Assembly (NCBI GenBank): GCA_002437945.1
Contig: DJSB01000031.1
Location: 1 to 20,051 of the forward strand
Length of the DNA: 20,051 bases
Reading direction: 5' to 3'
DNA from: Christensenella sp. UBA6345
GTDB lineage: Bacteria; Bacillota; Clostridia; Christensenellales; UBA1242
Shown here: positions 7,254 to 15,636 of the stretch, piece after piece
Numbering within the stretch: the first letter of the stretch is position 1
How the letters are laid out: each line of letters opens with the position of its first letter
Translations under genes and position numbers: made by a program
Notes under the pieces: model-generated
What the model was told of the DNA's origin: nothing
The model's input: only the letters and a program-made list of their open reading frames with translations
Database searches by the model: none

Positions 7254-7898
7254 ATGCCCACACGCAGCAGTAGAAAGATATTAAAAAAGTTAAAGAAAAA
7301 TAGTGCCGTAAAAGAAGCAAGGGATTTAGATTATAACAAAGATGGTTCGGTACAAATAACAGTAGGATTAAAAGAATCAGACGATTTTTATAGTCCATAT
7401 TCTTACTTAACTTATGAATTTATGAATCCAGAAGTTAGAAATTATATAGAAATGTACGAATCCAATATACCTATAGACGAAAATGTTACTATAGATATTT
7501 ATACCGAGACACCTACCACACAAGAAGATAAAAAACGCATTAGAAGAACTGTAAAAAGACATTATGCAGAAGAAATAATACCTACAGAAAAGAAATACAA
7601 ACGTCAAACTATTAAAGCAATAGTATTTTCAGTAATTGGTCTAGCATTATTATTGGCAGAAGCAATAATATATAGTTTCTTTGTTAATATGTATCTTGAC
7701 ACAATAATTGCTGTTATTGGCTGGTTATTTCTATGGGACGGCTTTGAAATATTATTATATGACAGATCAGATTTAAAGAGAAAATTGATACGACAGTATA
7801 GGCTACTTAATGCAAAAGTTCACGTAAGAGAATATAGTCAAAAGATAAAACGTGAATATGGTCTAGACGAAGACGATGACGATGATGATGACGATTAA
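7254..7898 (+). CDS. Two-helix membrane protein with poly-aspartate C-terminus
   Basis: I do not recognise this 214-residue protein. The first 20 residues are strongly basic (RSSRK, KKLKKN). A soluble domain (about 20-115) has beta-like alternation (GSVQITVGL, VTIDIYTE). Two membrane helices follow (about 119-143 and 147-169) with a very short connecting loop. Then come a basic segment (about 170-205) and the terminus DEDDDDDDDD. Both large parts are probably cytoplasmic, since basic residues flank the helix pair on both sides. The acidic tail might bind cations or a basic partner; that is a guess. It has its own promoter and terminator, so it is a one-gene unit. The start is fixed by AAAGGAG with 5-nt spacing. 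Confidence 0.8.
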   Translation: MPTRSSRKILKKLKKNSAVKEARDLDYNKDGSVQITVGLKESDDFYSPYSYLTYEFMNPEVRNYIEMYESNIPIDENVTIDIYTETPTTQEDKKRIRRTVKRHYAEEIIPTEKKYKRQTIKAIVFSVIGLALLLAEAIIYSFFVNMYLDTIIAVIGWLFLWDGFEILLYDRSDLKRKLIRQYRLLNAKVHVREYSQKIKREYGLDEDDDDDDDD

Positions 7899-7936
7899 GT
7901 CGATATAAGTAAATTTATAAGTTATATATTAAATAC

Positions 7937-7969
7937 AAAAAAGAGTTCATATTATTGAACTCTTTTTTT
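7937..7969. terminator. Bidirectional terminator between convergent genes
   Basis: The perfect 13-bp inverted repeat aaaaaagagttca (7937-7949) and tgaactctttttt (7956-7968) has a 6-nt loop. It gives a T run on both strands. It can end the plus-strand gene at 7898 and the minus-strand operon whose last stop is at 8045. Confidence 0.85.
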
Positions 7970-8044
7970 ACTTGTAATTTTCTTATTATTTATAAATATC
8001 AAACAACAAAATTAACTATATAATTTATTAAATTATACAAATAA

Positions 8045-10591
8045 TTATTTTGTTTTACCTGGTTGAGATTCCATAATTAGACCAAAACCATTGGTTAAAT
8101 AAACATTAAGATAATTAGCATCAGCAAAGTTAGTTGCATTAGTAGCATATATTTTATTATCTTTATTTATCTCTGTTTGACTAGTTAAATTTGCACCACC
8201 AAGTTGTAATGATTCACCATTCTTATCACTACAAATACGAGCGGTTTCAACTAAACTTGCCACATCTGCTCCAGACTGTTTTGCATATTCTTGAGCATAG
8301 CCTAATTGTGTTAAGTGTGTCAAAGCAGGTTTTTGTGTATATGCATATCTACCAAGAGTAGCACTATAGTCTCCATTTAAATCATAAGGATAATAATCAC
8401 TACCATCTGCTAATTTACCAGTAGTAGTATATGCAGTATAATCTGCTCTATCTTTAAATATACTTACACTACCACGTGTAAATATTGCTTGTTCGGCGAA
8501 TTCTTTAGCACCCCATTTCATAAGTACGGACATATTGAAGGCCGCTAACATATCACCAATATTACCTAGATATGGTTTATTAAATTGAGTATAAACCACA
8601 TTAGGGGTTCTAATCATAGATACAGCAGATTGTGCACCAAATGTCGCAAACCAAGGTTCTGTACCTACAACATACGAAGTAACATTACTATTAATCATAA
8701 CAATATTGCTTGGCAATCCACCTTCGCCAGTTTTTGGATTATAGTCAAAACTCCATTCGTTATTTTTACCATCGCCGGTAACGTGGTCAGCAATAATTGC
8801 TGGTCCACCGCAACCTACATAATCACTATTTTCAATAGTAACAAGTGGAGAACCCCAAATATACATAAGTGAACTATAAGAATTGTAACCCTTACTATCT
8901 TTAATTAAATGACTACAGTTAAGGTCTTTATTACCATCATTTAAGATATATTTTTGTAATCTTTCTTCTTTTGTTTCACTACCAATTAATGTGTAGTTAG
9001 GATAATATTGATTTAGATATTCGTCTACATTGGTAGGTAGAGTACGGTTATAACCATATTCAGTAAACCAACCGATAAAGAAATCTTTCATAATTGTATT
9101 GTGAACATCAAGATTTACGTTCCATGCTTTAGCAAGTAAGATACCACCAGATTCTAATGGGTTGTTTGAACGAGCACCATTACCAATAAATCTAGTATCC
9201 ATAAATCTCATATTAGCAGTATTAACTGCCTTATCACTATCAACTTTAACCCTTGTGCCATCAACTTCTTTAGTGCCCAATGCTCTAAATAATGGAGTAT
9301 GCATTGTGATATAACCACTTACTCTAGTCCCTTCTTCACCATCTGTTGGTTCTTTAGCCCATGGTTTATTGTCTTCGTCTCCATACCATATACCATTATC
9401 ATCTCTGTCAATAACACTTCTTGAAAGTCCTTTTTGAGTTATCTTACCAGTAGCGTCTTTTTGGTCTGTAACATCTATAGAATAATAGTTACCATATATA
9501 GTCATATCTTCATTATCTTTTAGACGTCTAATATAGATACCATATTCATTACTAGAATTGTCAATTAAACTTCCAACAATTGGTTGGTTAGTTTTCTTTT
9601 TCCAAGCATCTTCTTTGGCTTCAACTTGTGATTTTGACCAGAAGTTACGTGCAGGTACTACACTATCATTAACGTAAATATTATCTTGTAATACTAAAGA
9701 CTTAATACTACTTGAATCAATATCTGCTAGTCCCCAAGCAGTCTTAAGTTGAGTCCAAGAATCATCAATATTAGTATTATCATATAGTGATAGGTCTCTT
9801 GCTGAATAACAGTTCCAACCATCAACTACATCTACTACTAATGTAAAAGTTAAATCTGTCTTCTTTGCATTGGTTATAGTAACAGTAATCTTAAATGTTT
9901 TTCCTACTGCACCTTGTGCAAAGTCAATACTTGTATTATTAACTTTATCGATATATGTAGAATATACATCATCGCCAATAGCACTAAATTCAGTGCCATT
10001 TTTGATAAGTACATCTACTTTTGTTTTTAATAGATTATTATCGAATAGTCCTGGTTCGTCATTTACAATACCATAGGCTTTCATACGGAAATCAAACGCA
10101 TTATCATCACCTGCTTTAATATTGTTAACAACATTATCAGTAGAATTGGTAATTACGAATTGAGTTTCTTGATTAGATTTACCAGCACTAGAGTTATTGG
10201 TAAAATCTGTTAATAATTGACTTGATACATTCATAACATTGTATTTTGTAGTATCATCTTGTGTTGTTCTGTCTTTTACTTCAAATTTGTATGTAAATTC
10301 AAAGTCGTTGTATTTAACAACTAATTCTTTTTCACCGATAGTGCTAAAATCTATATCCTTTGTATTAAAAGTAAGGTCTTTAGCATCTACATAAGTGGTT
10401 TTGTTATTGCTCCACTTAACTACGGCTACGGCTTCACTTGTGTCAAATTCGTCATTAATATATATTGAACTTGGCAAAGTACCGTCTTTTATGCTTGCAC
10501 TTTTGATAGTGGCTTTACCACAAGCAACAAGTAAAATACTTGAGAATAGAACCATAAGCATAAGGCTAGCATATTTCCCTAATCTTTTCAT
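8045..10591 (-). CDS. Large lipoprotein with Ig-like domain and probable beta-helix
   Basis: Secreted, membrane-anchored protein of 848 residues and unknown activity. The signal peptide (1-23) ends in lipobox LVAC with Cys24. Residues about 31-106 look like a bacterial Ig-like (Big_3-type) domain, with strands such as DGTLPSSIYINDEF and the closing GEKELVVKYNDFEFTYKFEV. A second beta-rich segment covers about 140-258. From about 290 to 640, short strands ending in Asn or Gly recur (MTIYGN, MRFMDTRFIGNG, LVTIENSDYVGCGG, IVMINSNV), as in right-handed beta-helices of the pectate-lyase type. No catalytic residues are evident. The start is firm: AAAAGGAG lies 6 nt before the ATG. It is the last gene of the ABC operon (54 nt after the previous stop), so it may be a cargo or a partner of the exporter. 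Surface adhesion or glycan binding is an alternative. Confidence 0.8.
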   Translation of the reverse strand: MKRLGKYASLMLMVLFSSILLVACGKATIKSASIKDGTLPSSIYINDEFDTSEAVAVVKWSNNKTTYVDAKDLTFNTKDIDFSTIGEKELVVKYNDFEFTYKFEVKDRTTQDDTTKYNVMNVSSQLLTDFTNNSSAGKSNQETQFVITNSTDNVVNNIKAGDDNAFDFRMKAYGIVNDEPGLFDNNLLKTKVDVLIKNGTEFSAIGDDVYSTYIDKVNNTSIDFAQGAVGKTFKITVTITNAKKTDLTFTLVVDVVDGWNCYSARDLSLYDNTNIDDSWTQLKTAWGLADIDSSSIKSLVLQDNIYVNDSVVPARNFWSKSQVEAKEDAWKKKTNQPIVGSLIDNSSNEYGIYIRRLKDNEDMTIYGNYYSIDVTDQKDATGKITQKGLSRSVIDRDDNGIWYGDEDNKPWAKEPTDGEEGTRVSGYITMHTPLFRALGTKEVDGTRVKVDSDKAVNTANMRFMDTRFIGNGARSNNPLESGGILLAKAWNVNLDVHNTIMKDFFIGWFTEYGYNRTLPTNVDEYLNQYYPNYTLIGSETKEERLQKYILNDGNKDLNCSHLIKDSKGYNSYSSLMYIWGSPLVTIENSDYVGCGGPAIIADHVTGDGKNNEWSFDYNPKTGEGGLPSNIVMINSNVTSYVVGTEPWFATFGAQSAVSMIRTPNVVYTQFNKPYLGNIGDMLAAFNMSVLMKWGAKEFAEQAIFTRGSVSIFKDRADYTAYTTTGKLADGSDYYPYDLNGDYSATLGRYAYTQKPALTHLTQLGYAQEYAKQSGADVASLVETARICSDKNGESLQLGGANLTSQTEINKDNKIYATNATNFADANYLNVYLTNGFGLIMESQPGKTK

Positions 10592-10622
10592 TTTTTTCTC
10601 CTTTTCTATATTTGTATATTAA

Positions 10623-10642
10623 GTGATTATTATCACATTATA
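10623..10642 (-). promoter_or_regulatory. Possible internal promoter with operator-like palindrome
   Basis: In the 54-nt gap before the 848-residue lipoprotein gene, the minus strand carries TATAAT (10642-10637) followed at once by the inverted repeat gtgataataatcac (10636-10623). No good -35 is present at 17 nt. The lipoprotein could thus be expressed apart from the exporter genes, with a regulator on the palindrome, but evidence is thin. Confidence 0.3.
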
Positions 10643-10645
10643 CCA

Positions 10646-11119
10646 TTAATTGTTATCTAAATTTACACACCATATAAGTAAGGTTGTGCTTCTTTCTTTA
10701 CCATCTGTAGCCTTAATTTTGACTTCCAATATGGTCTCATCTTTAAAGAATATTAATCCATTTTCTCTACCCTTTTCGTCTTTGTAAAATACAACATCTT
10801 TATTGGTCGTATCATATACAAATTCGACATCTTTAGTAGTAGCATTATCTGGATATACTCTATATTTTAATTGCAATTTTGCCACATAATTTACTCCGTC
10901 ATAATGTACCTTTTCTGTACTATTAGAGTAAGTGACTTTGATTATTTTTTTATCGTTTTTATCAGTTACTGTTGAAAATTCGTCAGTAACATTAATGCAT
11001 TCTACAGCCGATACATTAACTATTTCATTATATACTTTTGCATTAAGTCCAAAAAAGTTAATTATAGGAATAGAAGCAATAAATACAATCAGTATCAATA
11101 TTAATGTCGATTTCTTCAT
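10646..11119 (-). CDS. Membrane-anchored protein with Ig-like (BIG2-like) domain
   Basis: A 157-residue protein with one N-terminal hydrophobic segment (about 4-23) and the rest probably outside the cell. It has no lipobox, so the segment acts as an anchor or an uncleaved signal. The outside part is all-beta in character. The stretch from RVYPDNATTKDVEF (about 87-100) to the closing TTLLIWCV (about 146-153) follows the BIG2-type Ig pattern. The gene begins 1 nt after the ABC permease stop, with AAGGAG 4 nt before its ATG lying inside the permease 3' end, so it is surely co-transcribed and likely coupled. It may be an accessory subunit of the exporter or a small surface protein. No catalytic motif is seen. 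Confidence 0.75.
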   Translation of the reverse strand: MKKSTLILILIVFIASIPIINFFGLNAKVYNEIVNVSAVECINVTDEFSTVTDKNDKKIIKVTYSNSTEKVHYDGVNYVAKLQLKYRVYPDNATTKDVEFVYDTTNKDVVFYKDEKGRENGLIFFKDETILEVKIKATDGKERSTTLLIWCVNLDNN

Positions 11120-11120
11120 A

Positions 11121-12764
11121 TTACTTCTCCTTATAGAATACCTTAATTTTCATTACGTAGAAATACAATCTTACAAAGAAGAATATTATACCTACAATCA
11201 TGGCTTTTATCCAGAATTTAGTTACACCTTCACTGATTAACAAGAATGTTAATACTGCCAATATTGCTGATATAAGCAAAGCATAAACTGTAGATTTTAT
11301 CTCATTGGGATTGTAAGTGTGTGTACCGGTCTCGGCATATTGTGCTATCTGTGGATTCATAATATCAAGTTCGGCAGACCACATCAAATGCCCTAGATAT
11401 AACCCTTCCATACAGAAGAATAACATTACTGGATTAATAAATGTGCTTGCTTGTTCCTTTAGTACTACAACTGTAACTATAAGAGATATAGTCATAACAA
11501 CGGCATTAGGTATTAATCTTACCACTAAAGAATTAAAGTATGGTTTTGGATTGGTTTTGTTAAGATAAGCACTATTACCATCTCGACTATATACACTTGC
11601 CATAGTAACACTAGAAGAAAGTAATATAAGCATAATAACCAAAATATTAAACATTATGGTCATATATGCACCCTGCAAACGTACGTCCATAGCATTGTAT
11701 ATCCTGTTAAGCAATAATACGGATATAGGCATACCAATTGCAGTACCTAGTAGCACAAACAAACTAGATGGTGTCCTTACATATCTTAAAATCTCATTAT
11801 GTAAAGCCGATATAAATGCCCAGTGTCTTTTATTACGTTTAGGACGAGCATTAAAGTTACGTTTATATTCAAATGGTGAACTAGCAAAGTGGAAGAATAA
11901 TGGACGTACTGCAAAATAACATAACAATATCAAGAATGCTATAACCAATAATACTCCTAATAGACATAACCATTGACGTCCATATAGCATAGTGTGAGTA
12001 ACACCATATCTATTGCCTATAACTGCTTCCAAAACCCAAGCAAATGGTATAAAAATCTTATAGAAATTGTTAATAAAATCTTGAATTTCCCAGTATGTTG
12101 TACCCCAACTTTCAATAAGGTTGAAGTTGGTAGGGATTAAATTAATAAGTGCTACAATACCCCATACCATCACTCCTATAAATATAACTGTAATGATGTA
12201 TAATACTACTTTAATATTTTTAAGTAACATACTAATAAGCATAGCCGGTATTGATAGTATAGCACCAACCATAACTGATAGCCCTGTAAGCCATACAATG
12301 GCAAGTATAGCCCACACAAAGTATCCTACAGAATACCCGTTAACCATACCGAAACCAATAAGCAATGGCAACATATAGAAAATATTACGTACAAATTCAT
12401 AAATATAATAAACTATAAGTTTTGAAAAGAATATATTAACTCTATTGGTAGGCATAGTAAGTAAAAACTGATTATCTTTAGCATAATACAATGATTTTAC
12501 CAAGCCTACTGTACAAGTCAAAAATGACAATAAAGTCATAATTGTAAATATAATAAGCAAAAATTTATCTGGAATACCCGCAGTTAAGTCTACTAATCTT
12601 AACATAGACAAAACATTAAGTCCCACATATATCAAACCAGTAATTACTACAAATTTAATAATCGCAAATATAACTTTAAACAATATCTTACGCCAATCGG
12701 CTTTAAGATTAAAGTCTAATTTATCTTTTAGTTGCATGGCAACTAGTGGAATAAGTGTTTTCAT
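11121..12764 (-). CDS. ABC-2-type exporter permease
   Basis: Integral membrane subunit of an ABC exporter, 547 residues with about 12-14 hydrophobic segments arranged in two halves. The central hydrophilic stretch (about 296-328, FEYKRNFNARPKRNKR) separates them. AKDNQFLLTMPTNR (95-108) and VYSRDGNSAYLNKTNPKPY (391-409) are the two matching interfacial motifs typical of the large putative ABC-exporter permeases of Clostridia. Its ATG overlaps the stop of the upstream ATPase gene in a TAATG arrangement, which fixes the start and implies translational coupling. It would pair with that ATPase to form the transporter. The substrate is unknown. Confidence 0.88.
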   Translation of the reverse strand: MKTLIPLVAMQLKDKLDFNLKADWRKILFKVIFAIIKFVVITGLIYVGLNVLSMLRLVDLTAGIPDKFLLIIFTIMTLLSFLTCTVGLVKSLYYAKDNQFLLTMPTNRVNIFFSKLIVYYIYEFVRNIFYMLPLLIGFGMVNGYSVGYFVWAILAIVWLTGLSVMVGAILSIPAMLISMLLKNIKVVLYIITVIFIGVMVWGIVALINLIPTNFNLIESWGTTYWEIQDFINNFYKIFIPFAWVLEAVIGNRYGVTHTMLYGRQWLCLLGVLLVIAFLILLCYFAVRPLFFHFASSPFEYKRNFNARPKRNKRHWAFISALHNEILRYVRTPSSLFVLLGTAIGMPISVLLLNRIYNAMDVRLQGAYMTIMFNILVIMLILLSSSVTMASVYSRDGNSAYLNKTNPKPYFNSLVVRLIPNAVVMTISLIVTVVVLKEQASTFINPVMLFFCMEGLYLGHLMWSAELDIMNPQIAQYAETGTHTYNPNEIKSTVYALLISAILAVLTFLLISEGVTKFWIKAMIVGIIFFFVRLYFYVMKIKVFYKEK

Positions 12765-15118
12765 TAGTTACCTTTTACCTTCTTATTATTTTTAACTGGT
12801 TGTGTTTCGCTATCAAGTTGGCTTTCTATTTTTGCTTTCTTTTCGCTAACTGACTCTGCAGTCATTTTTTCGTATTGTTCTGGAGAAGTTTCGTTCTCTT
12901 TTTCTTCTATCTTTTGTTCAATTTTTTGTTCTAATTTTTCATAACCATTAGGGTCGATAGTCTTAAGATAGAACTGTTCAAGTCCGCATTCTTCTTCTAT
13001 CTCTTGCATGGTTTTTACTGTTAATATTTGACCTTTCTTAATAATGGCTATACGGTCACATATGCTTTCTACTACATCAATAATGTGACTACTAAAGAAT
13101 ACTATATTTCCTGCTTTAGCATGCGCTTTCATACATTCTTTAACTTGATAAATACTATTAGGGTCTAGTCCAGTAAGTGGTTCGTCTAGTATCCACACTT
13201 TTGGATTGTGTACAAGTGCTGACATAATAGTTATTTTTTGTTTCATACCATGGCTATATGTCCTGATAGGATTGTCTATAGCATTTTCCAACTGGAACAA
13301 TTTAATATATTTATCAAGTGCTTTATTACGGTCTGCAGTACTTACATCATATAAGTCTGCTATATAATTGATATATTCTCTGCCAGTAAGTTTTTCATAT
13401 AATGCATAGTGGTCTGGCACAAAACCAATGTTAAGTTTTGACATAACAGGCTCTTTATCTACATCATAGCCACATACTTTAATACTGCCAGATGTGATAG
13501 GTTGAATACCTACGATACTTTTTATAATAGTACTTTTACCTGCGCCATTGTGTCCCAAGAATCCAAATATTTCGCCACCATTAACTTCTAAATTAGCATC
13601 TTTAACAGCAAAGTTTTTGCTTGTGCCATAACGTTTTGAGAAGTTAATAAGTTCTAGTTTGACTTTTGAATCTTCTTTCATTTGTGTTTTACTCCTTTCT
13701 ATTTTTGCTATCTCCAAGGCTAATCTATCTATATTAATCTTCCTATTACGTTCAATAATAGTTTTAAGTGTGTCTGCAAAGTCATAGAATTGTTCGTACA
13801 AGAACCACATTCCGAATCCTAATGCTACATAAGTCAAGAAGAAACATAGTTGATACAATGGATAGAAAGTAAATGTTAAATTTTTAATATTGAATGTCCA
13901 AATGTGATTGTTGAATAAATTTTCCGCCCAAGTACCCAACTTATCTGCGATAAAGTCACTATTAATGAAGAAGAAGTCAACTTCGCCATAGTTACTAAAC
14001 CAAGCATTAAGTACAAGCACTAATACAAAATAAATACCAAAACCAATCATCGAATACTTAAACTGTTTTATCTTTGGTCTAGCATAAACCTTTAATGCAA
14101 CCATAAGTAGTGGCATAAAGAATGCTATATAGTGATTGATATAGAATGTTACTACACGTTCACATATAATATTGGACTCGGCACTGTAATTAGGCATAGC
14201 CATAGCCAAAAATGCACCCAGTACATTAATAAAATATGTAAAGTAGAATAGTTTGTCCCACTTAAATATTAAGCATAATGGAACGATGTACATAGCAGTG
14301 TTACATAAGTGTATAGGCCAACTTGTAATATGTGTAAAACTTTCAAATCGATGTCCTACACTAAATGATATAAGTGTACCTAATGCAACGTATAAGAGAA
14401 TACCCCTTACTGTCTCACTATCTTTTTTATGTAGTATGATATACATAATTACTGGAATAACAAGTGACATATATAATATGATACGATGTGCTTGTTTTAA
14501 AGACTTGATTTCTGCTGTGTAGTTGGCATAACCAAACAAGGCTTGTAACATATAACCCGGCATAGTTGCAAGCAACATACCGATAATATATGCGAATGCC
14601 CACAAATCTTTTTTAGCAACTTTAAAGTAGTCATTATCTAAAAATACTACTGCACTATATCCAGTAACTAGACCTATCTCTAATCCTAATAATAATGTAC
14701 GTATATTAAATCCTGCATAAGCGCTAGTACCTACAATACCTATAGTTAAGTTAGTTACTAATCCCATACTTATTAAGCCCACTATTAAGCAATAATACTT
14801 AACTACTGCTGTATATCTAGACGACTTAAAGAATGGATACAATATAACTGCCAAAACCGCTGATAGTAGAATCCAATTAAATATAAGACTTACTACTGTC
14901 GCAGAAGCACTAGAGAATGGTGAATTAGTTAATTTGAAAACATCTTGAATTGCATCATCGCCCAGCATAAATCTAAATAGAAATATTGTACCTAGTACTA
15001 ATGAAGCAATCTTATATGTTAATGTGTTAAATTTGATATTTTTGTATTTAAGTATATAGTAAGTAGCGACAATGCCCACAGTTACTAATACCATACAAAG
15101 TATTTGAGCAATTTTCAT
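12764..15118 (-). CDS. YwaF-like membrane domain fused to ABC exporter ATPase
   Basis: A 784-residue fusion. Residues 1-445 hold about 13 membrane helices. The part from about 210 to 440, with SWPIHLCN (266-273), matches the YwaF/TIGR02206 (TMEM164-like) membrane family, whose hallmark is this His-x-Cys pair. Helices 1-6 are an extra N-terminal block I cannot assign. A charged helical linker (446-484) leads to an ABC-2-type ATPase with Walker A GHNGAGKST (522-530), signature YSHGMKQK (621-628), Walker B VWILDEP (641-647) and switch His678. The usual Q-loop Gln is replaced (VPDH, 567-570). The tail (725-784) is charged and probably coiled coil. The first ATG has only a weak ribosome site (AGGT, 10 nt), but a consensus site inside the gene serves an ATG at residue 480. 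It is first in the operon with the permease. Confidence 0.85.
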   Translation of the reverse strand: MKIAQILCMVLVTVGIVATYYILKYKNIKFNTLTYKIASLVLGTIFLFRFMLGDDAIQDVFKLTNSPFSSASATVVSLIFNWILLSAVLAVILYPFFKSSRYTAVVKYYCLIVGLISMGLVTNLTIGIVGTSAYAGFNIRTLLLGLEIGLVTGYSAVVFLDNDYFKVAKKDLWAFAYIIGMLLATMPGYMLQALFGYANYTAEIKSLKQAHRIILYMSLVIPVIMYIILHKKDSETVRGILLYVALGTLISFSVGHRFESFTHITSWPIHLCNTAMYIVPLCLIFKWDKLFYFTYFINVLGAFLAMAMPNYSAESNIICERVVTFYINHYIAFFMPLLMVALKVYARPKIKQFKYSMIGFGIYFVLVLVLNAWFSNYGEVDFFFINSDFIADKLGTWAENLFNNHIWTFNIKNLTFTFYPLYQLCFFLTYVALGFGMWFLYEQFYDFADTLKTIIERNRKINIDRLALEIAKIERSKTQMKEDSKVKLELINFSKRYGTSKNFAVKDANLEVNGGEIFGFLGHNGAGKSTIIKSIVGIQPITSGSIKVCGYDVDKEPVMSKLNIGFVPDHYALYEKLTGREYINYIADLYDVSTADRNKALDKYIKLFQLENAIDNPIRTYSHGMKQKITIMSALVHNPKVWILDEPLTGLDPNSIYQVKECMKAHAKAGNIVFFSSHIIDVVESICDRIAIIKKGQILTVKTMQEIEEECGLEQFYLKTIDPNGYEKLEQKIEQKIEEKENETSPEQYEKMTAESVSEKKAKIESQLDSETQPVKNNKKVKGN
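13679..13698 (-). promoter_or_regulatory. Internal ribosome binding site and ATG at the ATPase boundary
   Basis: On the minus strand, AAAGGAG (13698-13692) stands 10 nt before an in-frame ATG (13681-13679), codon 480 of the fusion. Translation from here would give a 305-residue stand-alone ATPase beginning MKEDSKVKLELINFSKRYG, the normal start and size for an ABC-2 ATPase. The site is stronger than the one at the fusion's own start codon. Confidence 0.55.
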
Positions 15119-15197
15119 GTTGATATTACCTAAACTTGTCCTTTGTGTTTTTTATATTTACCCCTAAATGTTTCTAAAGATTTAACCTTAAAAATTG

Positions 15198-15215
15198 TTT
15201 AACTATATAGTTAAA
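15198..15215. promoter_or_regulatory. 18-bp perfect palindrome, candidate operator
   Basis: TTTAACTATATAGTTAAA reads the same on both strands. It lies about 80 nt upstream of the exporter operon's first ATG and about 25 nt downstream of the putative start of transcription, where a dimeric repressor (for example of MarR or TetR type) could bind. No regulator gene is present in the window. Confidence 0.4.
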
Positions 15216-15247
15216 ATAATATATTTATAAATATTATAACCTTATAA

Positions 15248-15277
15248 AATATATATTCTGTTTGAATAGCCTAACAA
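15248..15277 (-). promoter_or_regulatory. Possible promoter of the exporter operon
   Basis: On the minus strand, TTGTTA (15277-15272), an 18-nt spacer and TATATT (15253-15248) match the sigma-A consensus at 4 and 5 of 6 positions. Transcription would begin near 15241, giving a leader of about 120 nt that contains the 18-bp palindrome. Confidence 0.3.
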
Positions 15278-15322
15278 CAAAATGTAAACTAAAAACATAT
15301 GACATAATAATTATATAAATTT

Positions 15323-15337
15323 TCAATTAATAATTGA
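15323..15337. repeat. Short inverted repeat
   Basis: Arms tcaatta (15323-15329) and taattga (15331-15337) flank a single base. It lies upstream of the putative exporter promoter and could be a regulator site or chance in AT-rich DNA. Confidence 0.3.
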
Positions 15338-15586
15338 GTCACAACTTTATATAACTGATTGGTCAAAAAATATTTTGTTGTTAATAAAAATATCTAATCC
15401 CTAATTAATTTTCCGTATAAAAAAGACAACAAAGCACTTAAACTATGTTTAAGATATTTTGTGCATTATTAAAGATATTAAAATAGCAAAATATTATTAA
15501 ATAACTTGCTATAATTATCCTATAACACTTAACGAGCGAGATAACACACAAAAAATCCGTCACAAAGTATGCCGAATTGTTGTCAC

Positions 15587-15624
15587 AAAAAAGACTATGT
15601 ACTTACCCCTAACTACATAATCTT
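15587..15624 (-). terminator. Intrinsic terminator of the small membrane protein gene
   Basis: Arms aagactatgta (15591-15601) and tacataatctt (15614-15624) pair over 11 bp with one G-U on the minus strand. They are followed by a T run from the A tract at 15587-15592. The hairpin begins 12 bases past the stop codon at 15637. Confidence 0.7.
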
Positions 15625-15636
15625 TATATTAAGTTT

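Larger units (their letters stand above)
15119..15636. other. 518-bp non-coding region upstream of the exporter operon
   Basis: No gene is visible on either strand. Features seen are a terminator for the gene ending at 15637 (15587-15624), three inverted repeats (15198-15215, 15323-15337, 15437-15453) and a possible promoter for the exporter operon (15248-15277). The third repeat, cttaaac-tat-gtttaag with outer gcac/gtgc (15434-15464), is followed on the minus strand by a T-rich run and could be a weak second terminator. The gap is long for this gene-dense window. Confidence 0.6.

Noticed and set aside
2276..7898. Prophage or plasmid segment
   Set aside because: No integrase, capsid, replication or partition gene and no tRNA attachment site is seen.
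15425..15480. Short frame starting at the ATG near 15445 in the exporter upstream gap
   Set aside because: It codes for only about a dozen residues, without a ribosome site, and overlaps an inverted repeat.
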